Source of the DNA: Datnioides undecimradiatus
Lineage: Eukaryota; Chordata; Actinopteri; Lobotiformes; Datnioididae
DNA: 64,000 nt
Reading direction: 5' to 3'
Assembly (NCBI GenBank): GCA_008933995.1
Contig: WARS01000008.1
Span: 16,416,148 to 16,480,147 of the forward strand
In this document: positions 1-10,942 of the stretch, piece after piece
Layout: the number at the start of each line of letters is the position of its first letter
Numbering within the stretch: position 1 is the stretch's first letter
Notes under the pieces: generated by a model
What the model was told of the DNA's origin: nothing
The model's input: only the letters and a program-made list of their open reading frames with translations
Database searches by the model: none
Position numbers and translations under genes: made by a program

Positions 1-2828
1 CACAGCAAAGTGCAAGCCTATATTGTCATTATCAGGCATAATTGTCTTTCCATTGCACTATAAAATCGCATTAGGCAGCCGTCAGCTCCATTCGCCATTG
101 ACAGTGATGCATTTTATAACGTCTAGCACGGCGAACTCTCCAGACAAAGCCTCTGAAAACCCACGGTGTGATCAAACAGATCGGTTTCTGCTCTGGCCGC
201 TGGATGATCTACTGCCTAAAAGGTCTCGTCAAATGGCAGCTTTAAACGTCGTGCCACAGTTCATAATGAGAAGTTATTAGTCACCCTTTAAAGGGGGAAA
301 AATGCTATTTATTGCCCCGCCAGCTGTCAGTTAGGTTTTGTTTGTCAGGCTCTCGTATCTCTGAGAACTTTAAAGTGATGACGAGGGCTGAAACTAGGAG
401 TAAACATCTACATCCTGCAACCTGAGTGAGTGCAGTCCACGGACGATTCAGTGGACTGTTCTCTCCACCGATACTCTGTCTGCGAGTTTCCATCCATTAG
501 TTTTTATGCACATTTTCAATTATTGCAATAAAAACCTAAAATTAAAACTCCCCATCTCCCCGCAGAAGATCTGGTGTAACCATCCTCACATTAAGGCCAC
601 GTTTCAGTCGTGTTTTCCTCATTTTGCGGTCACCGGTCGAGGTTTTTCTGGTGCTCTTTCAATGCCTCATGTTGAGCCACGCTACGGTTTATCAACAGTT
701 AGTTGAAACAGTCGTTTAATGTGGATGGAGACCTGTCACCACAGAGTGCGTTGGCTAAAGATGGATCGATTTTCCAGGAAGTCAAAGGTTTCTGATCTGA
801 TGGGGAAAAAAGCGCTTTAAGGTGCCGGGATGCACCTTTTATAAAAACTCTGTTACATGCATGTAACATATAGCTGTACGCAGGATATAACACAGCACAT
901 GCTTTTTGCTTTGCGCTCAGCTCTGACTGCGCAGCGTGATGCGTGAGCGCCCGAGGCGGTACGGTAACTTCATGTCGCCGTGCAGCATATTTGCATATCA
1001 GGAAGAAGCCCGGTAATGTTCTAACTTTCTCGGCTAAGCCAACGCATGAATTCAACATTTTGTCCTGTGATTCTCTCGGCTGCGACAACACAGCGCTTTT
1101 AATTTTTAAAATGACTCACTCCAGTCATGCATACTGTACTTCTGCACTACACGCTCCCTTCCAAGTACCGACTGTATGTCCTCGTTTAATCCCGCCGGGT
1201 GAATGCACCGACTAGACAACAATGCCGCTGGGAAGTGCTCGGTGCGTTTCCTAAATCGCATCAGAAGCAAAAGGTAAATCTGAGGACAATGACTAACGCA
1301 GGTCCAGTTCAGACCACATTGAAGGTCTTGTCCTCCAGTTCGGTAACATTCATTACATAACGTGAGCCCCTCGTCGTTGCAGATAGACTTCATTTATATC
1401 TGAGTGATCCACTTCAGAAAACAGAGCCCCGGACCCCAGAGGACCCCAGAGGACTCCAGAAGAGGGAATTATATGAGAATGTAATGGAATTTGACATCGC
1501 TGGTACCATAAGATATGTACATTTAATGAGGTTTCACACACTTGTCTTCGCGCGCACGCACCGTCCTCCTCAGCGTTTAAGTGGGATTTCTCCTGAGGGA
1601 CAGTTTGTTGTTTGATGTCTCTCCAGCTTCTATCTGCTGGTCCTTTTTGAAAGATAGCACAGCACCGGCCGATGTCTGTGCATCAGCCGTGGAAAATGCC
1701 ACAAACTGATCAATAATTCATAGACGGTTTTATAAAGAATATAAAGGCAACAGTCCAAAGTTTTATTTGATTTCAGATTCACGACTCGTACGCTCAAATT
1801 GACTGGCACCCGGTGTAGCTGCGGCGGCATCGCGTTAAATCCCCATGACGCTGTGTGAAACTTACTTCCCCCTAAGCTTTTTGTTTATTCCCCGTCTCCG
1901 TCAACTTCCTGCCATGTCATACAGCATTTACTGCTGTGGGCAGAAAGCAGGATTATACGCTGCCGCGTTTAAGTTACTTCACTCCACACCCACTACCTCC
2001 CCACCCCCACCCCCGAATCCTAAAAGAAGAGTTGATCAAATCCCATATTTGTCTGCATATTCAAACAAGGACTCACGTCAGGGTTGAGTCCTGAGCAGCT
2101 GTGTTCATTAACATAATTTTGCTTCTATGCATCTTAATTGTGTTGAACTTTATGTAAATTTGTTGATGGGCTTTGCTCTACAGGGCAAACACAGTTTCTT
2201 TTGGTGTAACTATAGCTTGTGATTCCTGCTTACTCACTGTCAAAATCAAAATCTTACTGGATCAGGAATCGAATTTATATCAGTATTTGATGCCTACAGC
2301 TGACTTTTGGACTTTTGGTTTGATGCCCCCTCGTTTGTCTTTTCGCCCGCGACAATGGATAAACCGTTTTTTTTAATTTACTGACCTATAGCAGCGTTCA
2401 GTTAAACCTTATAACAGACATCCCTCATGCTCAGGAGCGTATGCTGAGCATATTTTTACAGCACCCTGTAGTCCTCTCCGAGAGTCCAAGACCACCCAGT
2501 GGAAAGAAAGCGAGTGTGTGTGGAAGACAGACCGACAGACGGACGGACTGGGCTCTGGGCCCGACTCTCAGAGCTCAAACTTTTATGGTCTCTCCTCCTT
2601 TCTCCTCTCCCACATTATTCATCAGCACCACATGTCTCCCTTGAGCCCATTCGGTTTTATGTAATTGCTCAGTTTGCCCGCACTTCAAAGCCTGACCTCA
2701 TGCTGTTATTTCCCAGTTTTTTAAACATTACAGTGCTTTGATTTATGCTTCCACATGCGAGCCTCCACCTTTTTATTGTTGGGAGACGGCAAAGTCAAAG
2801 GTGGACTCTCAAACCTCTCTCCCTCAAG
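1..2828 (+). other. TYW1 intron, 3' part (non-coding)
   Basis: This stretch lies upstream of the first recognisable TYW1 exon and ends in a pyrimidine-rich tract with an AG at 2827-2828. I searched the frames for the radical-SAM cysteine segment that should precede the visible exon and did not find it, so that exon is outside the window. The open frames here are short and resemble no family I know. A small threefold repeat of a roughly 10-bp unit sits near 1430-1456. Confidence 0.75.
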
Positions 2829-3006
2829 GTGTCCCTGGAGTGAAGGCCGAGCGGTACGAGGAGGGCTTGGCAGTCAAGCACTGTGCCCTCTCCCTGGTGG
2901 GCGAGCCGATCATGTACCCCGAAATCAACACCTTCATCCGCCTCCTCCACTCCCACCACATCTCCAGTTTCCTGGTCACCAATGCACAGTTCCCACAGGA
3001 GATCAG
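2829..3006 (+). CDS. tyw1: TYW1 exon A: radical-SAM core of the wybutosine synthase
   Basis: This exon encodes part of the radical-SAM barrel of 4-demethylwyosine synthase. The family condenses N1-methylguanosine-37 of tRNA-Phe with pyruvate-derived carbons to form the tricyclic base. The translation starts GVPGVKAERYEE and runs through VKHCALSLVGEPIMYPE to FLVTNAQFPQEI, nearly the same as vertebrate TYW1 as I recall it. The GEP within SLVGEP fits the SAM-contacting GGE-like motif of the fold. The acceptor AG is at 2827-2828; the first two bases complete a split glycine codon. The donor GT is at 3007, leaving two bases of an arginine codon that the next exon completes. The cluster-binding CxxxCxxC lies in an upstream exon outside the window. 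A CA repeat begins 15 bases after the donor. Exon identity is secure; catalytic competence cannot be judged without the upstream part. Confidence 0.95.
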
Positions 3007-3021
3007 GTAGGATCATAGGAT

Positions 3022-3044
3022 CACACACACACACACACACACAC
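3022..3044. repeat. CA microsatellite next to a TYW1 splice donor
   Basis: Perfect CA dinucleotide run, followed by a short interrupted GT-rich stretch to about 3068. It lies just inside the intron after the exon A donor. Confidence 0.95.
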
Positions 3045-4223
3045 GCACACTGTGTCTGTGTGGGTGTCACTGTTTTTCCATCTTGTTTTATTATGTTCCT
3101 GGGGCTTGTTATTGCCCTTGTTTGCGAGCTCTTTCCTCGGAGGCCGATTTGGATACTTGTTGTGCTCAAAACGTTAAAAAAAATCTGCAATAAAATGTCC
3201 AAAAACCATTGACTTCAGTTGTTTTTGGGTGGAGGCGTAGGTTTCAGTGCAAACACGTTTAAACTTTTCAAACTTCGACTGACTAGATAACCGCAGAGGA
3301 TGCATTTTTGGTTCAACTGGTGCAACGAACGCTCTTACCCAAGGAGTTAAGGTTTCAACTGGTTTCATTTCTCTCTGCTGTCGGTGAGTTTGACAGTGCG
3401 TAGTATGACTTCTCTGTAGTGCTGCATTGCAAGTCTTAAACCAGCCACGAGAGCTCAGGTCTCCAGGTTTTGCATCCGTGTTTCTTTGACAGAGAGGAGT
3501 TCACCGCAGGTACAGATCCTACAGGCAGGCACCTTATGCACCTACAGCAGCCGTATGAAAAATTCATGAAAGACAATACCTCAGATACACCTCAGATGGC
3601 TTTATATGCTACAGATTGTGCAATTCACAAACACACATTTGCACACACACACACACCTTTCTTTGCTTTGTAGTTTAGATGCATGAGGGTATGTAAGCAT
3701 CAACATGAAATGCTTCTTCTCTGAGGAGAAAACACAGAGAGTTGACGTCATGTCATAATTCCCCCCTTCATGGTTTCTATTCAGCACTCCGTCAACACAG
3801 CACTGTAGCTGTAGACCTGTCTGGTATTGCCTTTGTGTAAATAAATAACTAAATTTCCATCACATGTGCGGTATACAGTGTGAAGTGTGAGAAGAACTTG
3901 CCTCAAGTGTTGTTTTTAGAGCAACATAGTCATGCACTGGAAAAACAGCATCAGACGGCAGATCCTCATTTTATTGACTCCTTTGATCACTTCCACAGAG
4001 TCAAAGAAATCAGCTCTTCTGCAAAGCTCATCTTCGCTAGCGGCCACTTTAGCACGACTTTCCTCATATCATAAGATTTAAATTAGCTTCATACTGAAAT
4101 GGTAAAAATACAACCGTTTGGCAGGACTCTAATGCACATCCCATAAATTGATAAATTATAGGTAATTATTAACTACGTATAAGATAACTAAGTATATTGC
4201 CTGTATGCTCTTTCAGACTGAGT

Positions 4224-4735
4224 AGCACGCAGAGATCTGTAAATGTGCAGACAAATCTGTAAATGCATACATAGATCTGTAGATGTGTAGACAAATCTGC
4301 AAATGCATGTGAAAACCTCCCAGTGCATGTGGAGATCTGTAAATGTGTAGACATGTCTATAAATGCATTCGGAGATCTGCAAATGTGTGGGGAGATCTGT
4401 AAATGTGTAGACAAAGTGCATACACAGATGGGCAAATGCGTGTGGAGATCTGTATATGTGTAGACAAATCTGCAAATGCATGTGGAAACCTCCAAATGCA
4501 TGTGGAGATCTACAAATGTGTAGACATGCCTATAAATTCATTTGGAGATCTGCACATGTGTGTTGAGATCTGTAAATGTGTAGACAAATCTGTAAATGCA
4601 TGCATAGATCTGTAAATGTGTGAAAGAATCTGTAAATCCGTACACAGATACTAATGGATGAAAAGTTTTGCAGATGCATATGCATTTGCAGACCTCCACG
4701 CACATTTACAGATCGGTCTACACATTTGTTCATAC
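4224..4735. repeat. Minisatellite, ~20-bp units with a 173-bp higher-order period
   Basis: About 500 bp of imperfect tandem units of 18-22 bp, alternating variants of AGATCTGTAAATGTGTAG and ACAAATCTGCAAATGCATGT. A higher-order period is visible. Landmarks at 4273, 4311 and 4331 recur at 4446, 4484 and 4504, each exactly 173 bp later, so a multi-unit block was duplicated with no net length change. The stop-poor frames across it encode repeats such as THLQI and TDLCMHLQI; I consider these artefacts. It lies within a TYW1 intron. Confidence 0.9.
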
Positions 4736-5651
4736 TTTTGCTACAATACTAGCCTCCTGTCTGTCAGTGTTTTAAAATAGAAAAGGTTTCTGTCACCCTA
4801 CATGTCATTTGACCTCAAATCCAGAAATTCCACGCTGTCTTGAAGCCTCGCAGGCTGTCATCAGGACATCCTCTGACACAGCAGATATTTTGGCTAACTT
4901 TCCCGTCACAGGCTGACTTATCATGTGCTCATCAAGCAGGTTGAAGGCAAGGACAGCAGCCATCAGACAGTTTTTATCCTATCTGCCAGAGCCACCTGGT
5001 CGAGCAGTTTATTGAGTCTCTCCTCCGGTGCTGCTTTGATAAGAGGGGGATGTTTTTACAGGTTTTTTTTTGGTGTGATTCACCAGAATTAGAGAGCTGA
5101 TCCTGACTTTTCCAACGTTATTGCTCTATCTGAAAGGGCGGTGCTCTCTTTCTTTCAATAGTGTGAATCCTTTACACTTTTCTGCATGGTGCTACTCTGG
5201 TGTCTCCTCTCGCTCGTGCAGATTGTGCCAGAGTGCAGTTGCATGCAAATAAGTTAATGTCCTCATTTAATATTGAAGAGAAGCACTCTTCTTCGCTGCC
5301 TCATTTTGACTGTGCAAAGAATTTAGTGCGTTCAGCATTTTGACTTTGTGTAGCTGTGCGTTTCAAGAAAGGTATAGAGTGGAGCTGATCAACAGAACTA
5401 TATTCAGCCCAAGCTTTTTCTGTCTTGTCCCAGATTGAATGAGTGTAATGGGCTGCTTCAGAGAGCTGAAGAAATTCAATCGTGTTCTTGGGAGCATGTA
5501 AAGGTTTGACGACATCGAGTTAGACTGAGACTCAAGAAAGATTATTTTCCCTTTTTGTTTTCTTTTTTGTTCAAATGCCCCTGAGGATTTCTTCTTATTT
5601 TCCATAACAAACTCTCTTTCTCTGTTAAAACCGGATCGTTCTTCTTTCCAG

Positions 5652-5787
5652 GAGCCTGGTGCCAGTTACCCAGTTGTACGTCAGCGTGGACGCCAGCACC
5701 AAAGAGAGTCTGAAGAAGATTGACCGGCCACTTTTCAAGGATTTCTGGCCTCGCTTCCTGGACAGCCTCAGGGCCCTTGGAGAGAAG
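5652..5787 (+). CDS. tyw1: TYW1 exon B: radical-SAM core, central part
   Basis: The exon opens with the last base of the split arginine codon and reads SLVPVTQLYVSVDAST, then KKIDRPLFKDFWPRFLDSL, and ends GEK. This matches the TYW1 segment after NAQFPxEIR. In the radical-SAM barrel it covers a beta strand (LYVSVDA) and the following helix, near the substrate and cofactor side. Acceptor AG is at 5650-5651. The donor GTAAGC is at 5788, leaving phase 0. Only two conservative differences from human are apparent in the VTQLYVSVDASTKxSLKKIDRPLFKDFW block as I recall it, which suggests strong constraint. Confidence 0.95.
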
Positions 5788-8700
5788 GTAAGCTGTTCAC
5801 TGAGCCAGTTTGGTTTCCGACCAGGTGGTCAGATTCGTTCCCCACTGTTTGTCATCTTGCCTCTTGCCACTCGTTGATATGAGCATCATGGCATCGTGCA
5901 TAACGAGCCTGCAGCCCCGTTTGGAGCCAGGGCGTTTATCGGAAGTTTATCACCGGGACTTTCTGCAGGATTCTCCACCCCAGAATCAGGCTTTCGCCAT
6001 CTGAGCAGTTGCCTGTGCACATTTGCATTTGTAGAACAGCCAATAGGAACGCCCTCTCTCTGAAATGACCTGCGATCGCCCACTTCTCCCTAGATGGCTT
6101 GATTTTTCTCGAGCCTGAACGCAGAGCCACGAGGAGGTTCAGAGGCCCGGTTTTCTCTCAGGCCGCATGAATTACAATATGCTGAAAGGGTTATTATGCT
6201 ATTGTTGCCCACTGATGCCAAACAATATGGCCAACCACAGCTAAGCTTCACAGTCATAATGAGATTTGCCTGTCCTGCACACCGGATCAAAAGTTGGTAG
6301 CATATTGTTCATATATTTGCCATTTTAGCGTCCCTGCTTTCAAACTGACCGTCCCATCGAGCCTCCGGAGTTCCTCTTCCACACGAACACATCCTCGATG
6401 GTGTCACGTCACCGCCGGATTGCTTTAGTGAACCGTTGTGTCCCCCCTTGTCAAAAGAGCTCATTACTTCAAGCTCGATCAAATCTATTTAATTACCTCA
6501 GCTTAATATTTCTGAATAACTTTGTTTCTGTAATTAAATGTAGAACTAATTGTCCCCTGGAAATGTTGACCCGCTTCATTACTTGCATCATTAATTTTAT
6601 GGGTATTTTCCTATTACTATTATTATTATCATCTCGCTGTTGGAGCTCAATCTTCAGAATCAGCATATCCATTAAAGGAAAGGATTATTGTATATATATA
6701 TATTTTTTAAATTGGGTCAGTAAATGTATCGTAGGAGTGTTTGTGCCAATTCACACCATTATCTGTGTCATTCAGCGTGTGTCGGGCCAATAGGAACCCA
6801 TATGCTGCAGGATTTGACTCCTGCATTTATATTCAGCTGCAGTGCACACGACATGAAGCCTGCAGCTAAACACATATTGCATCCTACGTTAACTTCCACA
6901 TTCGTATTCATTATAAAATAAATCATTGGAATCAGATCTTAAGAATTCATTTTTCGGTGACAAGTAATCGAAAAGAAGCTTTGTCTGTAGCACGTCCACT
7001 TTTAAACTATTCGGTCCTGCTCTGCCGTGAAAATGCATCGAGGCTTTGCACCAGCCCGAAGGTCCTGACAACAGAAGATCCTTTCTCCGAATACTGCGAA
7101 CTGAAACATGCTGCACAGGTGATTTTTACCAAAAGCCATCGTTTATCTCCGACACCCCCGACCTCCGACTCGTCGTTTTTGCTGTTTCTTGAGTGAATCG
7201 GAGCAGCTGATGCCTGATCGAGTCCTCTCAGAAACCACAGATTGAGATGTCCTCTGTGTGTCTGTGTTTGCCGAATTCTTGTGCAATTGCGGCAAGATGC
7301 CAATAAATGATAGAGACGCTTCAATCCTTTAACGCTTTACCCGAGTGGGGAAGGGTGGCTGTCTATTGATCCCAGGAACTTTTAGCAGCCCGGCTTTATC
7401 AGGGCTGATAAAGCCACCGCCGCCACCGTGAGAATGACAACATCCAGTGCTGTACGTTCTATTAAGTGTGTGATCTGTGTTCAGATACCCCTGTAGGGTG
7501 CACTGAATACCCTTGCAAGCCTTTTTCATCAGTCGTGAGCAGAGGGACAGTCCATTATCACAGCCTGCATCCAGCCAGAGTGAATCGATTCACTCTGTTA
7601 GTTTGTTTCCTAAAAAGCCAGAGTGAGGGGTGGGGAGAAATGCGCCGGTACAACGACCTTGAGAGAGATGTGGGCTGTGAAGTCTCTCAGGGGGGAGCCT
7701 CTGCTACACCTACATGTCTGTAATTGGGCGACTTCCTCTGGTTTAATGCCTTAACAAACAATGGGCGAATTCATTACCGCTCGGTCTGAGGCGCTGGTGA
7801 CTGCGCGGCTTGAGGTGAATCTCTGCCGATGGATCATTGCGCTCCGATTGCATCCACGCCGCCATTTTCACCACATGCCAGCGAGCAGACATCACTGTGA
7901 GGTAACCGCAGGGGGGGGTGAATACAAATAACAGGAGCGTCTGAGAATTAAACGAATCGGTGGACCTGCAGTAAATACCGCCGCCGCTGCGAAGTTAAGA
8001 TGTGAAACGTCTGTCAGGGCCGCGACGGGTCTGGTTTTAAAGGTCGTTACGGCAACGGATCCACCGCGTTTTATAGACCCTGAAATGTTAGCACACGTCC
8101 TCTCACAGCGCTCTCGGTCTAAAGTGTACGTGCTTCACATACAGGGACATTTTATCAATAAATATAAAGCCTCATAATGTCTTTAAACATCAAGTTAATT
8201 AAAATAGTGCATTCAAACAACCAGGGGATGTAAAGAGATCTAATTAAGGTTGCTGGTAACGATGGGGATGCTATTATCACATCTCTCCAACCCTCTGAGT
8301 GAGTAAAGGTTAATCTAGTTCAGGGCAGAGAGGTGACAGCGAACTCGTGCTGGACTAATTGTTTTTGCCCGCCGGCACATTCGCCGCCTGCTCCTGGAGA
8401 ATCGCTGTTTGAGGAGCCGCCAATCTGGAGGACTGCCTTTGACCTCGGCGTCAAATGAGCGTGTAATTACATCGGGCAGGGTCTCTGCAGGCGCTTAAAG
8501 CCGCCGTGCTGGACGCGTACAAAGAAACGAGCGTCTGTTGCGTTCCAGCTGTTGCCAGACGAGCTCACGCGCTGCCGATTAACCAAGACGAGGCTCTCGC
8601 AGTGTGATTGGTTTTTAAATCTGGCGTCTGGTGAGACACTCCCGTCCCGGAGCACAGGAAGTGATGCGTTTTACATCATCCAGCAATGATTTGTTCGTCA

Positions 8701-10831
8701 GAGCTGCAAGAGGGGGCAGGATGGCAGTGTTTGTGTAGTTACTCTCTCTGTCAGAAGGGGGAGACAAAGGGGGAGACGCTGTAGCTTTAAATTTCATAAA
8801 TATTCGTCCGTAGGTCATAAAATATTCCTAAATTTGATTTTTTTTTTTATCCACCTTTTTTGTCAAAATGAGTCAAGCTTTTCTGATTTTGCACATCTTT
8901 GCACCTACAACTGATCCCAGCGCTGTTTTTCAGTCTTACCGTCTTAAAACTTGGACTTACCTGTCGGCAAAACGTGGACTCGCCGTACCACTCAGCTTAC
9001 CTTTAAGCCCACGTGCAGCTCTTCAGTAAGGAAAAGAAGATTTGTCGGAAATATCGATCTTAAATTTGATTAAAATGATCCTGAAAATGTGGTGAAACCA
9101 TTGAATTTACGTGTGTGATGCCCGTAAACACCTGGTTTCTTAGGCTGAGCGCAGCTCTGCATTGTGAGAAACGGCTGCAGCGACGCTCACGTGCACAGAT
9201 TTCATTCATACGTTACGTGGAATTGGTTTGCCGGTTCTGCAGAACTGCTTTATGCCACGAAAATATTATTCATCTTTTAAGTGTCGTGTGTTTGAAGGGT
9301 GATAAGCTGAATAGCAGCGTGGGGCTTTGATCCTCGCGTGTGGCGAGCAGCAGAACGTGAGCTCTGACCGGTTCGGTCGCGCTGCTGACGCGCTAAGCTG
9401 CGATGCACGGTCGGGATGGATTTGCATTGAATGGTGCGATTGTTAAATCGAGATAAAGCGGAAGCAGTCGTGATTATTTACGGCCCGTTTGTGGTCCGAG
9501 CCTTATTTATTCACACGCATTCATCAAAGAAATGCAGCAGAGAGCGCCGGATGTGCATTTTGCATGTTTTATAAATGCTTTATGTGTTGCGTCAACAAAC
9601 CCTCGAGTCTATAAAGTTTTACAAACCAGTGTTTTGTATCGAAACTGTAAAAGCGGCGCTAACGCGGACGCCTGTGCCGGGAAACAACGTATTTGGTCAA
9701 TCAGCGTTATAGATTAATGTGCTTATATTCGCCCCAGAGGGTTGCTTCTGTGACGTCACGGTTTTGTTTGCGTGCAACTTCCCCGTTTCCTAAAATAAGC
9801 TCTCTCTCTCTTTCTCTGCACCCGCCCCGGCTTCCCTTCCATAAACCTAAGTCTCCATTTCACGGTGGGCTCTATCTCCAGCCCTCCTGAGCGCTTATCC
9901 CTCTCTGTTCTCCCTCTGACAGCCCTCCTCCTTCCCTCCACCTGCCCTCCCTGACAGTGCGCTGGGGGACTGATAGAGTTGCGCCTCGCTGTCGGATTTG
10001 GAAGAGAGGCAGCTCACCTCCCTGCTTCCACGGGCCAATTATCCCCTTCCCTACTGGCCCGAAAGGACCCAGTGTTACAGATAACCTTCCAGCGAGAGAG
10101 GGAGAGAGTGAGAAAATGAGGGGAGGAGTGATATCTCATGTCCGTTTGTCATTTACTTGTTCCTTTGTCGTATCCGTCTCTCGCATCCTCTGTCCTCACC
10201 GGCCTTTCATCTCCTCCAGTTGTCTTTCCTGGTCTTTCCTCCTCTCCATCACACCCTCAATAATCCTCTTTCTCCTGCCACACGGCAACAACAATAGCCC
10301 GATTCCACTTCATTCAACCACGAGGTGGGGCTTTTACTTAGCAAAGGGAAAGTTAGCTGAGCATGTAGAAGAGTGGCGTCTAGATCCGGTTTTCCTTGGC
10401 TCTGACCTCAATCCAAATCTATTAAGTATCTGCCGGCGCTAGCATCCAATCTAGCAGCTTTTTGTTCATTTGGCGGGGTCCAGAAGTCAGAGACCACGCT
10501 TCTCGTTCCCCCTTAAATAAAAGCGGGCTCAAACTTTTGGTCCCACCTGCACAATGCACAAACAACACACAGGCGTACCCACATTAAGCGCAGCAGTTGC
10601 AGAGCGTCAGCCAACCTTCCCCTAACCGCCCTGTTATCATTCAGACGGGAAGTAGGCGGCTGACGGGACATCTGTGAGCTGCTGCGGTGCCTGTTGAGGG
10701 CAGATGTTGGCGACAGCAAGCCGCCGCGGCCGTGCAGAAACAAAGCTGACGGATGATGCTCGTCACACGTGCGGCATGCTGTTACTACAATACGCTCATT
10801 CTGTCGCTGTCTGATCCGTTTGTCCATCCAG
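5788..10831 (+). other. TYW1 intron B-C
   Basis: Phase-0 intron of 5044 bp from donor GTAAGC to AG at 10830-10831. The longest open frame (9957-10442, plus) has no recognisable domain and lies in a pyrimidine-rich tract (about 9795-9950 and 10150-10270). AT-rich segments with several TAAT cores occur near 8150-8330 and could be regulatory, but nothing here proves it. Confidence 0.8.
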
Positions 10832-10942
10832 AAGCAGAGGACGGTCTACAGACTGACGCTGGTGAAGGCCTGGAATGTGGAGGAGATGCTCGCCTACTCG
10901 GAGCTCATCGCTTTGGGCCAGCCGGACTTCGTCGAGGTCAAG
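10832..10942 (+). CDS. tyw1: TYW1 exon C: radical-SAM barrel, later strands
   Basis: A 111-bp exon of 37 whole codons, phase 0 at both ends, reading KQRTVYRLTLVKAWNVEEM and then YSELIALGQPDFVEVK. It matches the vertebrate TYW1 segment that follows the LKALAVK region and contains the RLTLVKxWN strand-loop of the barrel. Acceptor AG is at 10830-10831; donor GTAGGG is at 10943. Because the exon is a multiple of three and symmetric, skipping it would keep the frame but remove a barrel strand. Overlapping frames here (for example 10753-11256) are out of phase and are not genes. Confidence 0.95.

Larger units (their letters stand above)
3007..5651 (+). other. TYW1 intron A-B
   Basis: Intron of 2645 bp between two in-phase TYW1 exons. 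It carries a CA microsatellite right after the donor (3022-3044), a second short one (3642-3656), and a minisatellite at about 4224-4735 (separate entry). The 3' end has a pyrimidine-rich tract and AG at 5650-5651. No coding sequence is supportable; the open frames across the minisatellite arise from its periodicity. Confidence 0.85.

Noticed and set aside
1-2828. Possible upstream TYW1 exon with the radical-SAM cysteines
   Set aside because: No frame contains the expected C-x3-C-x2-C segment or the conserved residues that should directly precede GVPGVKAE, so the exon is outside the window.
4169-4733. Minus- and plus-strand open frames (67-110 codons) encoding Leu/His/Cys/Thr-rich repeats
   Set aside because: They run through the minisatellite; several frames are open at once because the repeat lacks stop words, and no methionine-initiated family match exists.
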